This document shows positions 11,561 to 23,974 of a stretch of DNA of 64,000 bases, one piece after another (positions within the stretch are counted from its first letter, which is position 1; each line of letters opens with the position of its first letter). Below the pieces are notes generated by a model. That model worked only from the letters and a program-made list of their open reading frames with translations, ran no database searches and had not been told where the DNA came from. Origin of the DNA: Rallus limicola (taxonomy: Eukaryota; Chordata; Aves; Gruiformes; Rallidae); the NCBI GenBank assembly GCA_022605955.1, contig JAKCOZ010000010.1, positions 3,424,501 through 3,488,500 on the forward strand. The letters run 5' to 3'. A program made the translations under genes and the position numbers.

Positions 11561-13930
11561 GTATGAAAATAAGAATTTTTAGTGAGAGATTTATTGCTTC
11601 TATCTGTCCAGCATTATTACTCAATTACATAAAAACCTATTCCTTTAAAAAAAATATTTGGGAAGTTAATTTTAAAGTGTCTTTCTAGCAGTTAGAACAA
11701 AGTAGTAGTCCCTCAGAATTGCCAGCTGCTTGAGTGAGCTACACTATTGTTCAGCAAAAGGCTAAACAGCCTCCAACAAGATTTTTCTTGAATAGCATGG
11801 AATTCTATTCCAGTTGCACCCATTTTGCAGAGGAGGTGGGAGTTAAAAGGCACCTTCCTACAAATCTTTTTTTTCTGGCAGACCACTGACAGTTAACTCC
11901 ATACAAAGCTAAACACTTCAGTCTTGTCAAGAAAGCAAGCCAAAAAAAGTCTGTCATAAATTGATTTTGATGCAGACTTCAGGAGAGTTATGTTAAAGCT
12001 GCCCATCACAGAAGATATTCCTTATGGAAACTTACACAAAAATCCTAAGTAGCTCTACCAAGTTATATATATGAAACAGTAAGCGGAAACTGCGCAAACT
12101 GGTGTAAAGATAGTATCAGCAGTGAAGTGTTCTATATAAACGTTAGGAAACTAGACAATATTTTGGAAGTGTTAAAGCTCTCCCAGCCAGTAATTGAAAT
12201 TCTCTTAGTCTAAAGATTATTTTAAACTTAATTTTGATATAAAATCCCTGAGTATTACCCACTGCCAGCTGCAAAGTTAACTGACTCTACACTGAAGACA
12301 AAACTTCATGTGATGAAAATTTCAGACAAGGTAAAAGATTAGAGTCAATGCTTATGTTGTATTGGTTATAACACTTATATAACTATGTTCCCTACAAATT
12401 ACTTGCAGTGGAACAGCATAAAATACAGCCAGGCACACAGTATTTCTAATAAATTAAAAGTGTTAATTTATGTCTAAAATTAGACTTTAGAAACATTTAT
12501 TTTCACCAACTATTGGGTTTTATGTTTAGGATCTCACTTCATTCAAAGTGACTCCAGAGTTTCCGAATACTACCACCAAAATAAATATCTGATTCCCAAA
12601 AGAACAAAAAACCCACCATTCTCTCTCTCAACAGGTAATTGCAGGCTATGGCTGATCCCTGTAGGAAGCATGAGTCCAGTTTAGAATCTGTAATCTACAC
12701 TGCAGATTTCTAGTTGCAATAATCAATGGCGTACCATATGCTTAATGAATTTTGTGACCTTTAGGAAAGCATATGTGGCTTAACCAATTTCACTGTATTT
12801 AATAATTTAAACTTCGGAAGAAAACATTTACTTCATTCAGTAGAGATGGGAATGTTTTATCCTCCTGTGATAAGTGACTTTTTTTTCTTTGATAGGAGAT
12901 CAGTCTTAATTACATAGCCTTTTTTTTGTTTCAGTAAAGAAATGTATTAGAAAGCACCTGCCAGTCATTGGACCAAAGAGGCCAGGAGAACAGAATCAAT
13001 ACTTTTATAAGTCAGCATGATCACTTAAATAAAACATTTAAGAGAAACCATGTCTGTATTCAACTGTACAATACACAGGTTTTGCAACAGGACTCAGAAC
13101 TCCTGGACAGTGTTAGTAAAGTTTCTATCACCACAGCAATGTACATTTTTAGGTGTCAATTATGGACGCTTCAAAAGTTGTCTCCCATTGCTGTATTTCA
13201 TTATAGCAACAATTATAAATGTGTTAACTAGACAAACCTGCAATGTCTCTTCTGTCTCTATATACACTGTAGAGATTAGATTTTTAAGAAGTAATTAAGA
13301 TGCAATGTGGCTTCATAAAAAAAGTGATAAAAACAGCTTCCACTGTACAACAAAAGCACTGTCTGAAGACTTGGGTTCAAAATTAAAGACATTGCTGCTT
13401 TCAGAGCTGTTTCTTACACTAGGCCTTACTTAGATAAATTGAAGACATGTGCTGTTTTTGTCATTTAAAGAGTTGCTTGCTTCAGAATACATTGTTTACT
13501 ATGCTGTCAGTGGCAGAAAATATAAGAAAATACCTATGGGATAATTTAAACTATGTATTTATTTAAATGAGCTCAGTATTTTATAGTATTTTCAACTATG
13601 TAGAACTGCTTCTGTTTTAAAAAAAAAAAAAAAAGAGGACTACAAATTTCTAATGAATAGAAAAGGGCAAGGAAACCCATCTTAAATTTCTAAAGATTCA
13701 CTGAATCCCAACCACTCAATCATACACATGGCACTTCTTTAGTAAATATCCCTCTGAAAACCAAGCGATTTAGAAAAACAGCAGCTTGTTCTCCAGTGTC
13801 AATTTTAATTGAAGACATTAAGATAAACCTAAAAAGAAAAAGCAGAATCCAGGTAATTATCTTTTTGCAGAATTGTCAAAACCACTACAGAGCAAACAGC
13901 CCAACAACAATAAATGGTTCATAGCCTTAC

Positions 13931-14081
13931 CCCAGGTATAAAGGTAAAGATGTTGTATTTTTGATTTTTTATGGCATTTTTGGGGTATTTTTCTTCACAC
14001 TTTTCAGGACACCCAAGCCACACTGTGCGAGCCTTCAGCTCTTTCTTTCTTCGACAAATATTTATGAGCCAATCAGAACAA
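13931..14081 (-). CDS. ATP9B: ATP9B coding exon 3 (residues 90-140)
   Basis: This exon of 151 bases begins after TCTTTTCAG, completes Ser90 and ends on a full codon (Gly140) before GTAAGG. It codes for [20 protein letters not shown], then [20 protein letters not shown] and [11 protein letters not shown]. The basic [10 protein letters not shown] block (99-108) is cytosolic. The NQKYN..TFIPG segment (129-140) is the conserved entry to the first membrane helix in P4-ATPases, where NxKYxxxxFLP-like sequences are typical. At residues 91-93 this bird has CSD where I recall CCG in human, a small local difference. Both splice sites are close to consensus and the acceptor has a good pyrimidine tract. 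Confidence 0.97.
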
Positions 14082-15579
14082 CTGAAAAGAAAAAGAATTG
14101 TTTACATTAAAACTAAAAATTTACTCTATATGATTACTATTTCCAAACTTGGAACCCTAGAGTATCTGGAAAATGGCTTTAAAATTTTTTTGCTATATCT
14201 GAACAAACAAGCATGATGTTTACTTGCTATATTGAGAGCAGTTACACAGTACTCAACTCATTCAGACATATATAGAAACACTTGTACGTACTTCACGAGA
14301 AATCCCAATAAAATAATTACAAGTTTCACTACACCTGACATAGGTACAAAAAAAAATCTAGTTAATACAAGTGTCCATTAGCAGCAACCGTATCCCCTCA
14401 CCATTAAATAATTAACTCATCCATCATACCTTACTGTCCTTTGGCTAAACTCTTTATTTGGTGTTATTGATACACAAATTATGCTAATGATTGAAGAGGA
14501 AATAAGGTTTCTGTTAGATAAAAGTCGGTAAAATTTCAACAATTCTATACAATTACCACGTAATTTGTAAATCCTCCATAAGACTGCCTACAGCAGATGT
14601 ACCAGGGAAGCATACCTAATGCCACACTGTCAAATGTTTTCAACCAAAAAAAAATCCCTATGTAAATGCATATTATACAGTGATCTGTAATGGTGAGCTT
14701 CAGTTCACAGAAGGAAGAACATCCTTGTCTAATCAGCTTACAAATCTACAGAAGAGGGTTTAAGCTATTAGCTGTGAGACACAGGAAGAGCTCACAGCCA
14801 CCTTTGAACAACTGCAATTTGAACAAGCAGGCAGGAAAATGGGGCTAGATCACAATGTAGGAGGAACAAGAGTCTGGCAAACTGAGCCATGCCTCTGAGG
14901 CTCAGCAGACTATTTACTAACAACAGTAAAACAAGAAACAAATGTAGATGTGACTCAACTCTGATAAATAATTCAATCAGCCCAAGACCTGCTAGGACTA
15001 TCCACAGGGGCAAGTTATTAACACAGATGAGTATGGATACAGGTTTGCCATAAACTGTATATGTCCAAGGAAAATTTCCTCTGCTTTTTTTTTTTAATAC
15101 TGGTGCAAGGTGCTGTAATCAAGTTGGGAGTCTGTTTCAGCCAAATGAATCAGTAAGACCAAGCAGACAGCCTTTCCATGAGCACCTACCGCAGCCAAGC
15201 CACAGACCTAGCTGATCACAACGGATCTCAACTACACCAGCTGGTGAAGCTGGAGGTGAAGGAATGCAACACACATTTTCTAGAGAGGTATGACGACAGT
15301 CTTTTTGGTGCAGAAAAAGAACTAACTATTAGGAAGCTCTTACGAATTGTATTTAAACTACCAGAAAGGATTATGATGAGATCAGAGGGAAAGATTACGA
15401 TGCATCGTTTCCTGGATGAATTCTGCATAGTCAGCCTACTTGTATGTATTAGTGCACACTTGAAAGAAAATCAAGTCATAACAAACACTGACATGTCAAG
15501 AGCAACCTCTAAAACAGAACAAATTTCCCTCTAAGAACCAGATTTACTACTGCTTGAGTGTATATTTCCTCTCTTGACT

Positions 15580-15694
15580 CCTGGGGCTTTGAGCACCCTA
15601 ACATAGCAAAAGATATCCCTGCCCAAGGCTGGGAACATTGGACTAGAAAAATCTTTAAAGGTCTCTTTCCATCCCAAATCATTCTATGATTCTG
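15580..15694 (+). mobile_element. Short CR1 3' end
   Basis: The sequence runs from GAGCACCCTAACATAG through GATATCCCTGCCCAAGGC to TCATTCTATGATTCTGTGTG, the standard CR1 3' end, heavily 5'-truncated. It is antisense to ATP9B in intron 2. Confidence 0.88.
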
Positions 15695-17357
15695 TGTGTC
15701 TAATCAAACTTCCCTTATGAGAAATGTCTTGAAAGCAACATGTTCTTGGAACTGACGCAGCTGGAAGAATCATAATTTCTGAGTGCCTTGTTACAAGACC
15801 AAATTTCAGTGAAGTTGTGCAAAGCTTTATCTAGCACTACTTAACATTCTCCACTACTTACTGGGTAATTGACTACCAAATATTTCATTTTTCAGATAAC
15901 AAAAAGCTAGAAGAGACAGGAGCACATGCAAATAGAAGATTAGAATTCAAAGCTGTCTTGATGGATTGGAAAAACTACCTGGAAGAGATAGAATGCAGTT
16001 AAAGAGGCAAAAGCATAACAGTACATCTACACAAAAAAAATTACTTAGGCAAATACAGAATTGGAAAAGACTTAGTGGACGGCAGCTCAGAAGACAAGGA
16101 CTCAGCTACTGCTTAAGAATGATATACATGTGCAAAAAAAAAAAAAGGGTACTATCTGGTCAGTGTCTGGCCAGGCATACTGCTAGCAAGAGCAATGGAC
16201 ATACTCCTTTTCCTCAATCCTGTGCTAGCAAGATCTCGGTTGGTTTACCATGCCATTCAGAACACTGAACTTCAGCACACAGCTCTGTTGAGAAAACAGG
16301 CCATGCACGAGAGCAGCACCACAATTATGTGTCTAGAAAGCAGGGCAGGCTACCAGGTACACCTTCAGAGAAGGCTGAGTGTGGACCTAACATGGTTTCA
16401 AGTACATAAGAAACAGCTGCAAAGAGGAAAGGGACAATTATTCTCTAGGTCCACTATGATTAGGTAATGACAGACTTCAACCGTGACAAATAAGTAAGGG
16501 GGGTACAAAATGGACAGATACTGAGTAAATGCTTCTAACAACTAGGGTGGAAAAAACCACTTAAGGAGGCTGGAATTGCTACCACTGCAGGTGCCTAAGA
16601 TGTGGTTAGATCAGACATAAGTGATGGGTGTAATCTTGTCCTGTACAGGCAAGGAATTGACTGGATGACCTTTATTATTCTGTTTTTCCACAGTTACAAA
16701 GTCATGATGCGCACAAATACGCAGGGAAGGAAGGCTGGTAGATATGACCATAATCCCACTCAAAACATTCTGGTCTGCAGCCTACATTATTCCATGCCTA
16801 ACACAGACTAGTTGTGCCAAAGACAAGTGCAATTCAAAGTTTCAGGCTCTTTTTAAACAAAACTGTAAGTTCTATAATAGTAAAATCATTCAAAGCAACA
16901 TTCATTGTTACATCAATGACACTACACCAATACTCACAAGATGACATTTAAACCACCTTTTTTTTAGAATACTGGATTCTTCAGATTTCTTCCCTGAAGC
17001 TTTTGCTGTGGGAGGGACACCAGTTTGTTTTGATCCTATACTAACATGCATTTTATTTTTGTTAAAAATATAAGCTCCTTCAGCATCTTTCTCACTATTT
17101 AAAAGTGATGGGGAAAAGGTATCCTATTGTAAAATTGTGTTAGTTCAACATTCAAAATTCAGCCCTGTTACTTAGTAACATGCAAGTCAAAAAAAATCAA
17201 GGTAATTTCTTTCATCATTACTTAAATTTGACTTTAAAGCAAAATGAACAGCAGTCTTTGCATACCATGGTTCTGCAAGCATTTTAATAGCTGTGAACTT
17301 AGCCTGCTGCTGCTGAAATGGCTAGTACCACCTCCTATAAGAAAGGTGTGGATTCTT

Positions 17358-17400
17358 AAGTATTGCCCCTTAAGTAGTGCCCCTTACGTGGGCACTACTT
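17358..17400. repeat. Tandem 14-mer leading into a perfect hairpin
   Basis: TTAAGTATTGCCCC and TTAAGTAGTGCCCC lie head to tail with one difference. The second copy forms an 11-bp perfect stem (AAGTAGTGCCC, 17,372-17,382) with 17,390-17,400 over a seven-base loop. It lies in ATP9B intron 2. Confidence 0.6.
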
Positions 17401-20400
17401 CTGCAACAGCATGGGTAAGCCAGTCACAGAAACTGATCCAGCTGTAACCTGATGCAGAATAAAAAGGGTGACTATTCTCAGTTAGATTCACCCCTGATCT
17501 TTAAGATCTACAAAACTATAAAAACAGTTGAAATAATGTAGGGTGTGCGCTCGCAGGAAGAGGGTGGAACAATTCCACTCCGTGCCAGCTTGGATTTACA
17601 CTCGATAAAACTGCTCCCAGCAAACAGCTTGAAACATATCAGTTTGTGGGGTAAGGGAGGCATGGAGAGGACAATCCAAATGAAGAGACAGTTTAGCTAT
17701 ATAGTAAGACTTGTCAGGACAGATCTATAGGAACAAGATTCCAAGGAAAGCAACTTTTTTCCTGCAGAATGTGAACAAACATGACAGCCTCTCTCTACAA
17801 GCCCATGGACAGAAGTGTCCTGACAGCCTCTGCAATCTTGTATTGCTTAAATCAGTTTTCAGGTTTAAACTGTAAACAGTCTGAACATCTGACCAGGCAC
17901 AGTGTCTTTTGCAGAATAATATCCTCAGACACAGGACTTTAGCAGTGCTAAAATTAAATATTTTGCTAGATCAGCTGAAATATACTGCCACATTTGCCAT
18001 GTCCTGAATCTACATTTTCCATTACAGAGCAACAGAGAAGCTGAAACAGATGCCATAATGACCATGAGTTTAGCAAATGCCAGAAAGTACAGACAGGAAT
18101 GATGTCTGATTGGGAAAGAACTGCAATACCTTTGATAAAAAGGGATTTAACTGACAGAGGTAACAACACTCAAGTTCTCAGATGCATGAAAATCTCAGAT
18201 AATGGAAATATTACAAGTTATGCACAAATCACTATCATCATGATTCAGATTAGTTTTACTTTTATCTTAAAAGTAATAATCAATTAGATTCTGCATTTCC
18301 AGTATCAGTAATAACTGTTGTTGTATCACAGGAAGATTAAGAGGTGGATATGCTAGCCTCAAATTTTAATCAATTTGCATTCATTCAGACTTTCATAACC
18401 AGTGAAGTCTAACAGGTATTTTTGAAACTCAGATTGCTAATACCCAACACATACTTAATCTGCTCTGTAATTAACATTCCTCAATACAGAAACTATTCTT
18501 ATGCAAGGATATGGACCTTTTAATAGTTTTTTTTGTGCTCACTAAATTTGTGTGAAATAAACATCAGGAGATAAATCAGAACAGCATGCTCCAAGATTCT
18601 AATATCCTAAAAATATAATGTAAGATTGTAGTTTGCATAATGCAAGATTTTCAGCTTTATACTGTCCTGAAATCTTTTATGTAAAACCACATGTTATGCT
18701 ATGGATTCAGCAATTAGAAAGATCACATTCTTGCATACAGATTTAAGAATTCAACACAGCCACAGAAAGCTAATTTTCTTAAGCCAGCTGTAACTCATGT
18801 TGCCTGATACAACACAATAGATTGTATACATGAAGAAATTAACCAGCTTTAAACAGCTTTAAGGTACATTTATTAAATGGCTTTTACCAACTGGCTTCCT
18901 AACATACTTTTTAAAAAATTATTTATTTGAAGGAACAATAACCAGTCTTTACATTAGTAACTGATGCCATACTAAAAAACCAAAAACACCACAACCTGGC
19001 ACAACTGTCAAGTAAGAACCCTTAACTTTTTCACAAATACAGCATATCTCTCCAAGTCAAAAGCTAAAGTAAAAGTCTCAGCTGACTCTGCAGCTCCAAT
19101 AATAAAGGCTTTTTTTATTTTCTCTTTTCATTACTTTTATCCTACAAGCTTAACTGCCAGTATCTTTCACAAAAGAGCATTTTCATCAGAATGGGAAGAT
19201 AATATAAAAGCTCTATATTGTCTGCAAGGGTCAGCTTTTCCTTATTAGGTTTTAAGTAGCAGAAACTAGTTCTGCAAAGAAAACATACTGTAATTATTGT
19301 ACTCAACAGGTAGCTTCAGTAATCAGGCCAAAAGCAACACAGTGGTCATGTCATTCTTAAAAGATCAGCATTTTCCCATGCTTCTGCATAACAAATGCAT
19401 TGCAGATTAATTGAAAGCGTACAGGCCATCTTAGAGCCCAAATTAATCCGAGCATTTGATATCCCCTTCACTTCATATGGAAATGCCATTCAATGGCACC
19501 ATTTTCATAGGGACAAAGTGTTTTTTGATAACAAGTGGAATGTAAATCTCATGAGAAAGAAATCAATCCAGCCCAAAGAACTCCAGAGTATTGATCTATG
19601 TGCATTATAATTTCACAAGCTTGAAGAGAATTTGTAAGTTAAAGGGGAAATGATTACAGCCACAAAACAGCTGCTATATCACAAAGTTTTCTTTTAACTG
19701 TGCTATGAAAGCAAGAAACAAGCAGTTCTGAAGTTAAAAGTTATATTGGTTGAATTAAGTCTTCAGTTTGTTCAAAATCAAAGACAACATTTGACTTAAT
19801 TATGATTTTTTTCTTGCAAATGTAAAAACTGTTTAAAGAGCTGCAGATTTGCAAATAAAGTTCATGCTGTTCAGTTCCAACCAGAAGTCTATTGTCTAAA
19901 CAACAGTAAAAGCTGAATATAGTATTTTTACAAAATCAATTTTAATGTACAATGAACTCTGCCAAACCTTCCATATTTGTTCCTGCCAAATGGGTGAAAC
20001 TTTTTCAACTAAATATTAACAGTTTGTGATGTAGCAAAAAAAAAAAAAAATCTATATTGTTTAAGATTCTAAAGCTGCAAAGTAAGAGATGGAAAAAAAA
20101 ATCCTCTCACAGAAATGAGATTAAGCCAAACAATGCAAGACAGACAAAAAACCCCAATACCTAATGGGTATGAGGGGTTTTGTTTGTTTGCAACAAGTAA
20201 AGCGATTTTCAACACAAACACAAGACTTCCACTAATAACCCAAAAGAAATCAGGGGCCCCCTCAGCTCAGCTCCAGACAAATGCCTAGTCTTTCATTGTG
20301 TTTATCTTTCTGTCAAAGCTTTGACAAAAATTAAAGTTTACTTTAAAGCACAAAAAGAAATCCTGGATGTGACAGCTGAGATTTCAACCTCCCTCAATCT

Positions 20401-22722
20401 CAGGTATGAGGTGCTAATTTTCATAGGAACAGGGTGAAATTTTAAATCTTGTTCAACTGAAGAGTTTTCATACTGCTATACTGCATTCCATCTCACAGTT
20501 AAAAGACTACAGTTTGCCTTCTGGAAAAAAAGTTTTGCATACGTGTAATCTACCATCAACACCCATGAAAATTGTTTTCTCACATGTTCCTCTCCATTTC
20601 AAGTGTGAAGGCATCAACACAGGATTTTATCCCAAACTGGTGCTTTACACCACATTGAAACAATGTGACTCATTCTACTACATGGTGTAAATAACAACTG
20701 CGAGTGTGATAATACAGTACCCCTGCCCACATTTCCCCCTGGGACCTTCTGCATGATCCAAGGCAACTTTATCAACTACCAATCAGCTTTCCACAGAGCC
20801 TAGCATTCTGTGGGCCCCGGCAATAAGTCATGAAGTTTTAATGTAATGAGAAACCACCAAAAAGAGTAACTTCACAGTGATCACATGACCCTGACTTACT
20901 AGTAGCAAAGTCTCAGTGGCGCTCTGAGCTCAGAGGAAGCCTCCCTAACAGCAGGATGGTTATTTACAGACTCACCCACACTGCAGTTTTCATTCCACCT
21001 GACTGGAAGAATAGGTAATATACCACGGGATTCACCTTCCTTCCAGCTAACTCCGCCCATCACACCTAGGCAGATATCTGCACCTTTACCATGGGAGTAT
21101 CCTCTGCCTGCTAATACCCTCCTGACATGTCAAGCTTCTGCTAGGACCTGGTGGCCTTTTGGGGTTTTTTTAAATAGATTTTATATTTTCCATGAAAAAA
21201 TTAAAGTTATCTGTTATGTGTTCTTTTATAGAAAATGCTGAAGTGATTAAAGTATACAATGCTGAATGGACTCTTTCTTGTATCCAAATTCAGTTGGGAA
21301 AACTGGAAAAGCAGAAGTCTCTAAGGACACTTTCTTAGTGAGGGCCTGAGTAGCACTTAAAGCTAAGACATACCTCTCAATTTTAAAAAGCAAGCAAGAA
21401 CATGAGATTTTGCAGTCCTCCACATTAATGACACTTCCTTGTGACAGCCTCTTACAATCATTCAGTTCCAACACAAACTCATCTTGCAATCACCTGCCTC
21501 TATCCAAACACTGTAAGGTCTGTCAGGGCAACTACAGGCTGCAGCCTTTAGCTGGCCTATCTGTTTTCATGAAATTAACGTAATCACAGTAACTAAAAGG
21601 GCTGAACTCACCTAAAGTACGTAACTTAAAAGGTGTCTCAACAGTAAGCTACGTCCATAAGTATTTAATGAAGCTATTAATCTTATGTTTTTAAAAAGAC
21701 TCTGACTGCAGGTCTGTAACAGAAACATTGCTTCCAAAAGTCATTTACATATGCAAACACTGCTTCTGTAAACTTTGTTATCTGGCTTCCTTCCTGCTAC
21801 TGTCCAAACACTTATTCCCTAAAACAAAATTTATCCATGAGTTTTTGTTAAGAAATCAACAGATTTTTCTGCAAATAGTAAAGCCGTATAACAAAATTAT
21901 TTCAAAGCTAAAAGGTGCACAAACACAGCACTCCTTAGGTAAAATAAATATCAGGCCTCTTAAAACTTACCAAGTGCCATGAAAACCACTATCTAAATCT
22001 AAATGAATTCTAAAATCGTCAGCCAAAAAAGCATTCATCATTTAAGATCATTAAGAACACTCCACTCCCTTCGCTTGACTGACTCTTAGGTTTTACTATT
22101 CAAAATTAGAAAACCCCATGACTCTATCATCCTCATTTCTGTATTGAGAAATTTGCTAGCAATTCATTAGAAAGCTACTACTCCAATACAGCTGCACACA
22201 GGAAAGTTTAGCACAGAAAGTTTCTGAGTAAGAACAAAATCACAAGTCAATTCCAGCTGTAATTCATTCCAAGTTATAGGTATTCTTTAACTTCTACAAT
22301 TGAGGCGTTACCTAATCATTAATGAATTTGCTTTTTTTTTCCAGCAACATCAGTAAACTTTATATACTGTCAACTTAACACACTAATTCCATCAAAAGTA
22401 AAAGAAAGCTTTAACCTCTGTACCTTCATATGATTTTCAGTGATGATCAGGTTTAAATAGCATATTATGCACAAAGACTAGTAGAACCTCAGTATATGGT
22501 CCCTGTTAAAAACCTCTCTATACACAGTGGCAGCTCTTCAAAACTTTTTTTTTGTAAACTAACTCCTGATAACGTCCTGGTAGAGAAAATGCAGGCAAAG
22601 CAATCAAATGATTCACAACAAGCAAATTATTGTGTCCCCACACTCACACATATCACACAAAATACACCATTATTATTTACTTAACCTAATAGCTTAATTA
22701 AAATTACTGGTATGCAACAAAC

Positions 22723-22896
22723 CTAGTGCAAAGGAACTTCCAGCCACCACAGATAAACCATTCTAAGCCTCTTCTTCTGTGAGAAATTCTGGCTCTTGGT
22801 AGGGTATGGTAATCACTCTCATCATTTTCAAAGCCTTCTTCTGACATCATTAGTGGCATTTCATCCAAATGAGAGGACTCATCTTCCACCTGGTAC
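22723..22896 (-). CDS. ATP9B: ATP9B coding exon 2 (residues 32-89)
   Basis: This exon of 174 bases begins after TTTTGCCAG and ends ACTAG before the donor GTTTGT; phase is 2 on both sides. It codes for the acidic cytosolic tail, including [20 protein letters not shown] and then [11 protein letters not shown], followed by a basic RRR patch (72-74) and the [15 protein letters not shown] stretch leading to exon 3. Two segments look like trafficking signals: an acidic di-leucine-like DEMPLM (43-48) and a tyrosine motif YHTL (61-64). Identity with mammalian ATP9B is high by memory. The donor departs from the GTRAGT consensus at +3 and +4. Reading through it would add RFVAYQ and then a stop. Confidence 0.97.
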
Positions 22897-23974
22897 CTGG
22901 CAAAACGAAATAAAAACCACTAAATAAATAGCCAATATGTCATTTTTTATTACCAGGAATCGCCTAGAGTAACAAGTTGGAATTCAAGTTGGCATTACTT
23001 CCATAATTCTACACAAAAACATTCAGCAAGTCAAAACATATTTGCCTGTGAGAGCTACAGAAACAATGCTAATGTAGCAATAGTCCTTTCCTCTCCAGAA
23101 ACTATTCTCTGCTTCAGTTTTACACGTCTGAAATGCTTTTTGTGCCAAGACAAAACATCAGAATACCTGATAATTTCCTCAAGTGTATGTAAATCCAGTA
23201 ACTTAGTTAATATTTTTATACACCTGGGAAGTTGACCGAAAGAAACTGCCCTATTGCTCAGGTTCCTTTCACTGACTATTAGAAGGACTAATGATATTAA
23301 TTAGAAGAAAATTTCAAGAGTACTAAGATTATAGTTGAGCAAAGATCATCAACCTGTATGCAGTAACACACCAAATAACCCTGATCAATAAAAATGCATG
23401 AAGTAGGAGATGAAAAAAATGGTCAGAGAAGGCAGCTGCATAAACATTTATCAAGCACATGAAAAAACAATCAAACTGAACACAAGAGCAAATATTTAAA
23501 CATATAAGAATATTACTTGACAATACTGGTAATGGTAATTCAGCAGTTGTTCAATAGAAACGGGTGATAAAAGCCCTATTTGACCAAAACATTTCTGCAT
23601 ATATGTTTTTGAAATTTCTCAAACACTTCACAGTTCAGAAGACTAGCAGACTATTATCAATCTGTTCTTTGTGCAATAAGTAATTTATCTTCCTTGAAAT
23701 TATTCTTTCACTGCAAGTAGTTAAAAAAAAATTCCTAGAGCTCAGAAAAAAAAAAAAAATTGCATCCAAACCAACACATCCAAGAAAAAGGATTCAGTCA
23801 CAAAAAACTCTTTGGCACAGAATTACTAAGTTTGATTTTCTGGAAGCTGTATTGTACAGTAATCTTTTATAAAGCAAGTCTTGTAACCGTCACATTTTCT
23901 TCACAGAACCCTAAAAACAATCTATACAAAAACTGTAATTAGCAAACCTCCAAAAAATCCATTTGTTTTATGTT

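Larger units (their letters stand above)
9098..13930 (-). other. ATP9B: ATP9B intron 3 (4.8 kb)
   Basis: The intron runs from the GTAAGG donor to the CATTTTTAG acceptor, phase 0. It holds a CR1 of about 0.8 kb (9,819-10,620), a small AT-rich palindrome at 9,218-9,236, two adjacent hairpins at 11,504-11,560 and a 16-base A run ending at 13,634. No other recognisable content. Confidence 0.9.
14082..22722 (-). other. ATP9B: ATP9B intron 2 (8.6 kb)
   Basis: The intron runs from the GTTTGT donor to the TCTTTTCAG acceptor, phase 2. It holds a short CR1 3' end at 15.6 kb, a perfect hairpin with an adjacent tandem 14-mer near 17.36-17.40 kb, and an A15 run at 20,036-20,050. An open frame of 118 codons at 15,178-15,534 resembles no family I know. 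I see nothing else. Confidence 0.9.

Noticed and set aside
15178..15534. Open frame of 118 codons in intron 2, on the plus strand
   Set aside because: No motif or family resemblance and no splice or promoter context. Length is within chance for 64 kb. Kept only as a note in the intron entry.
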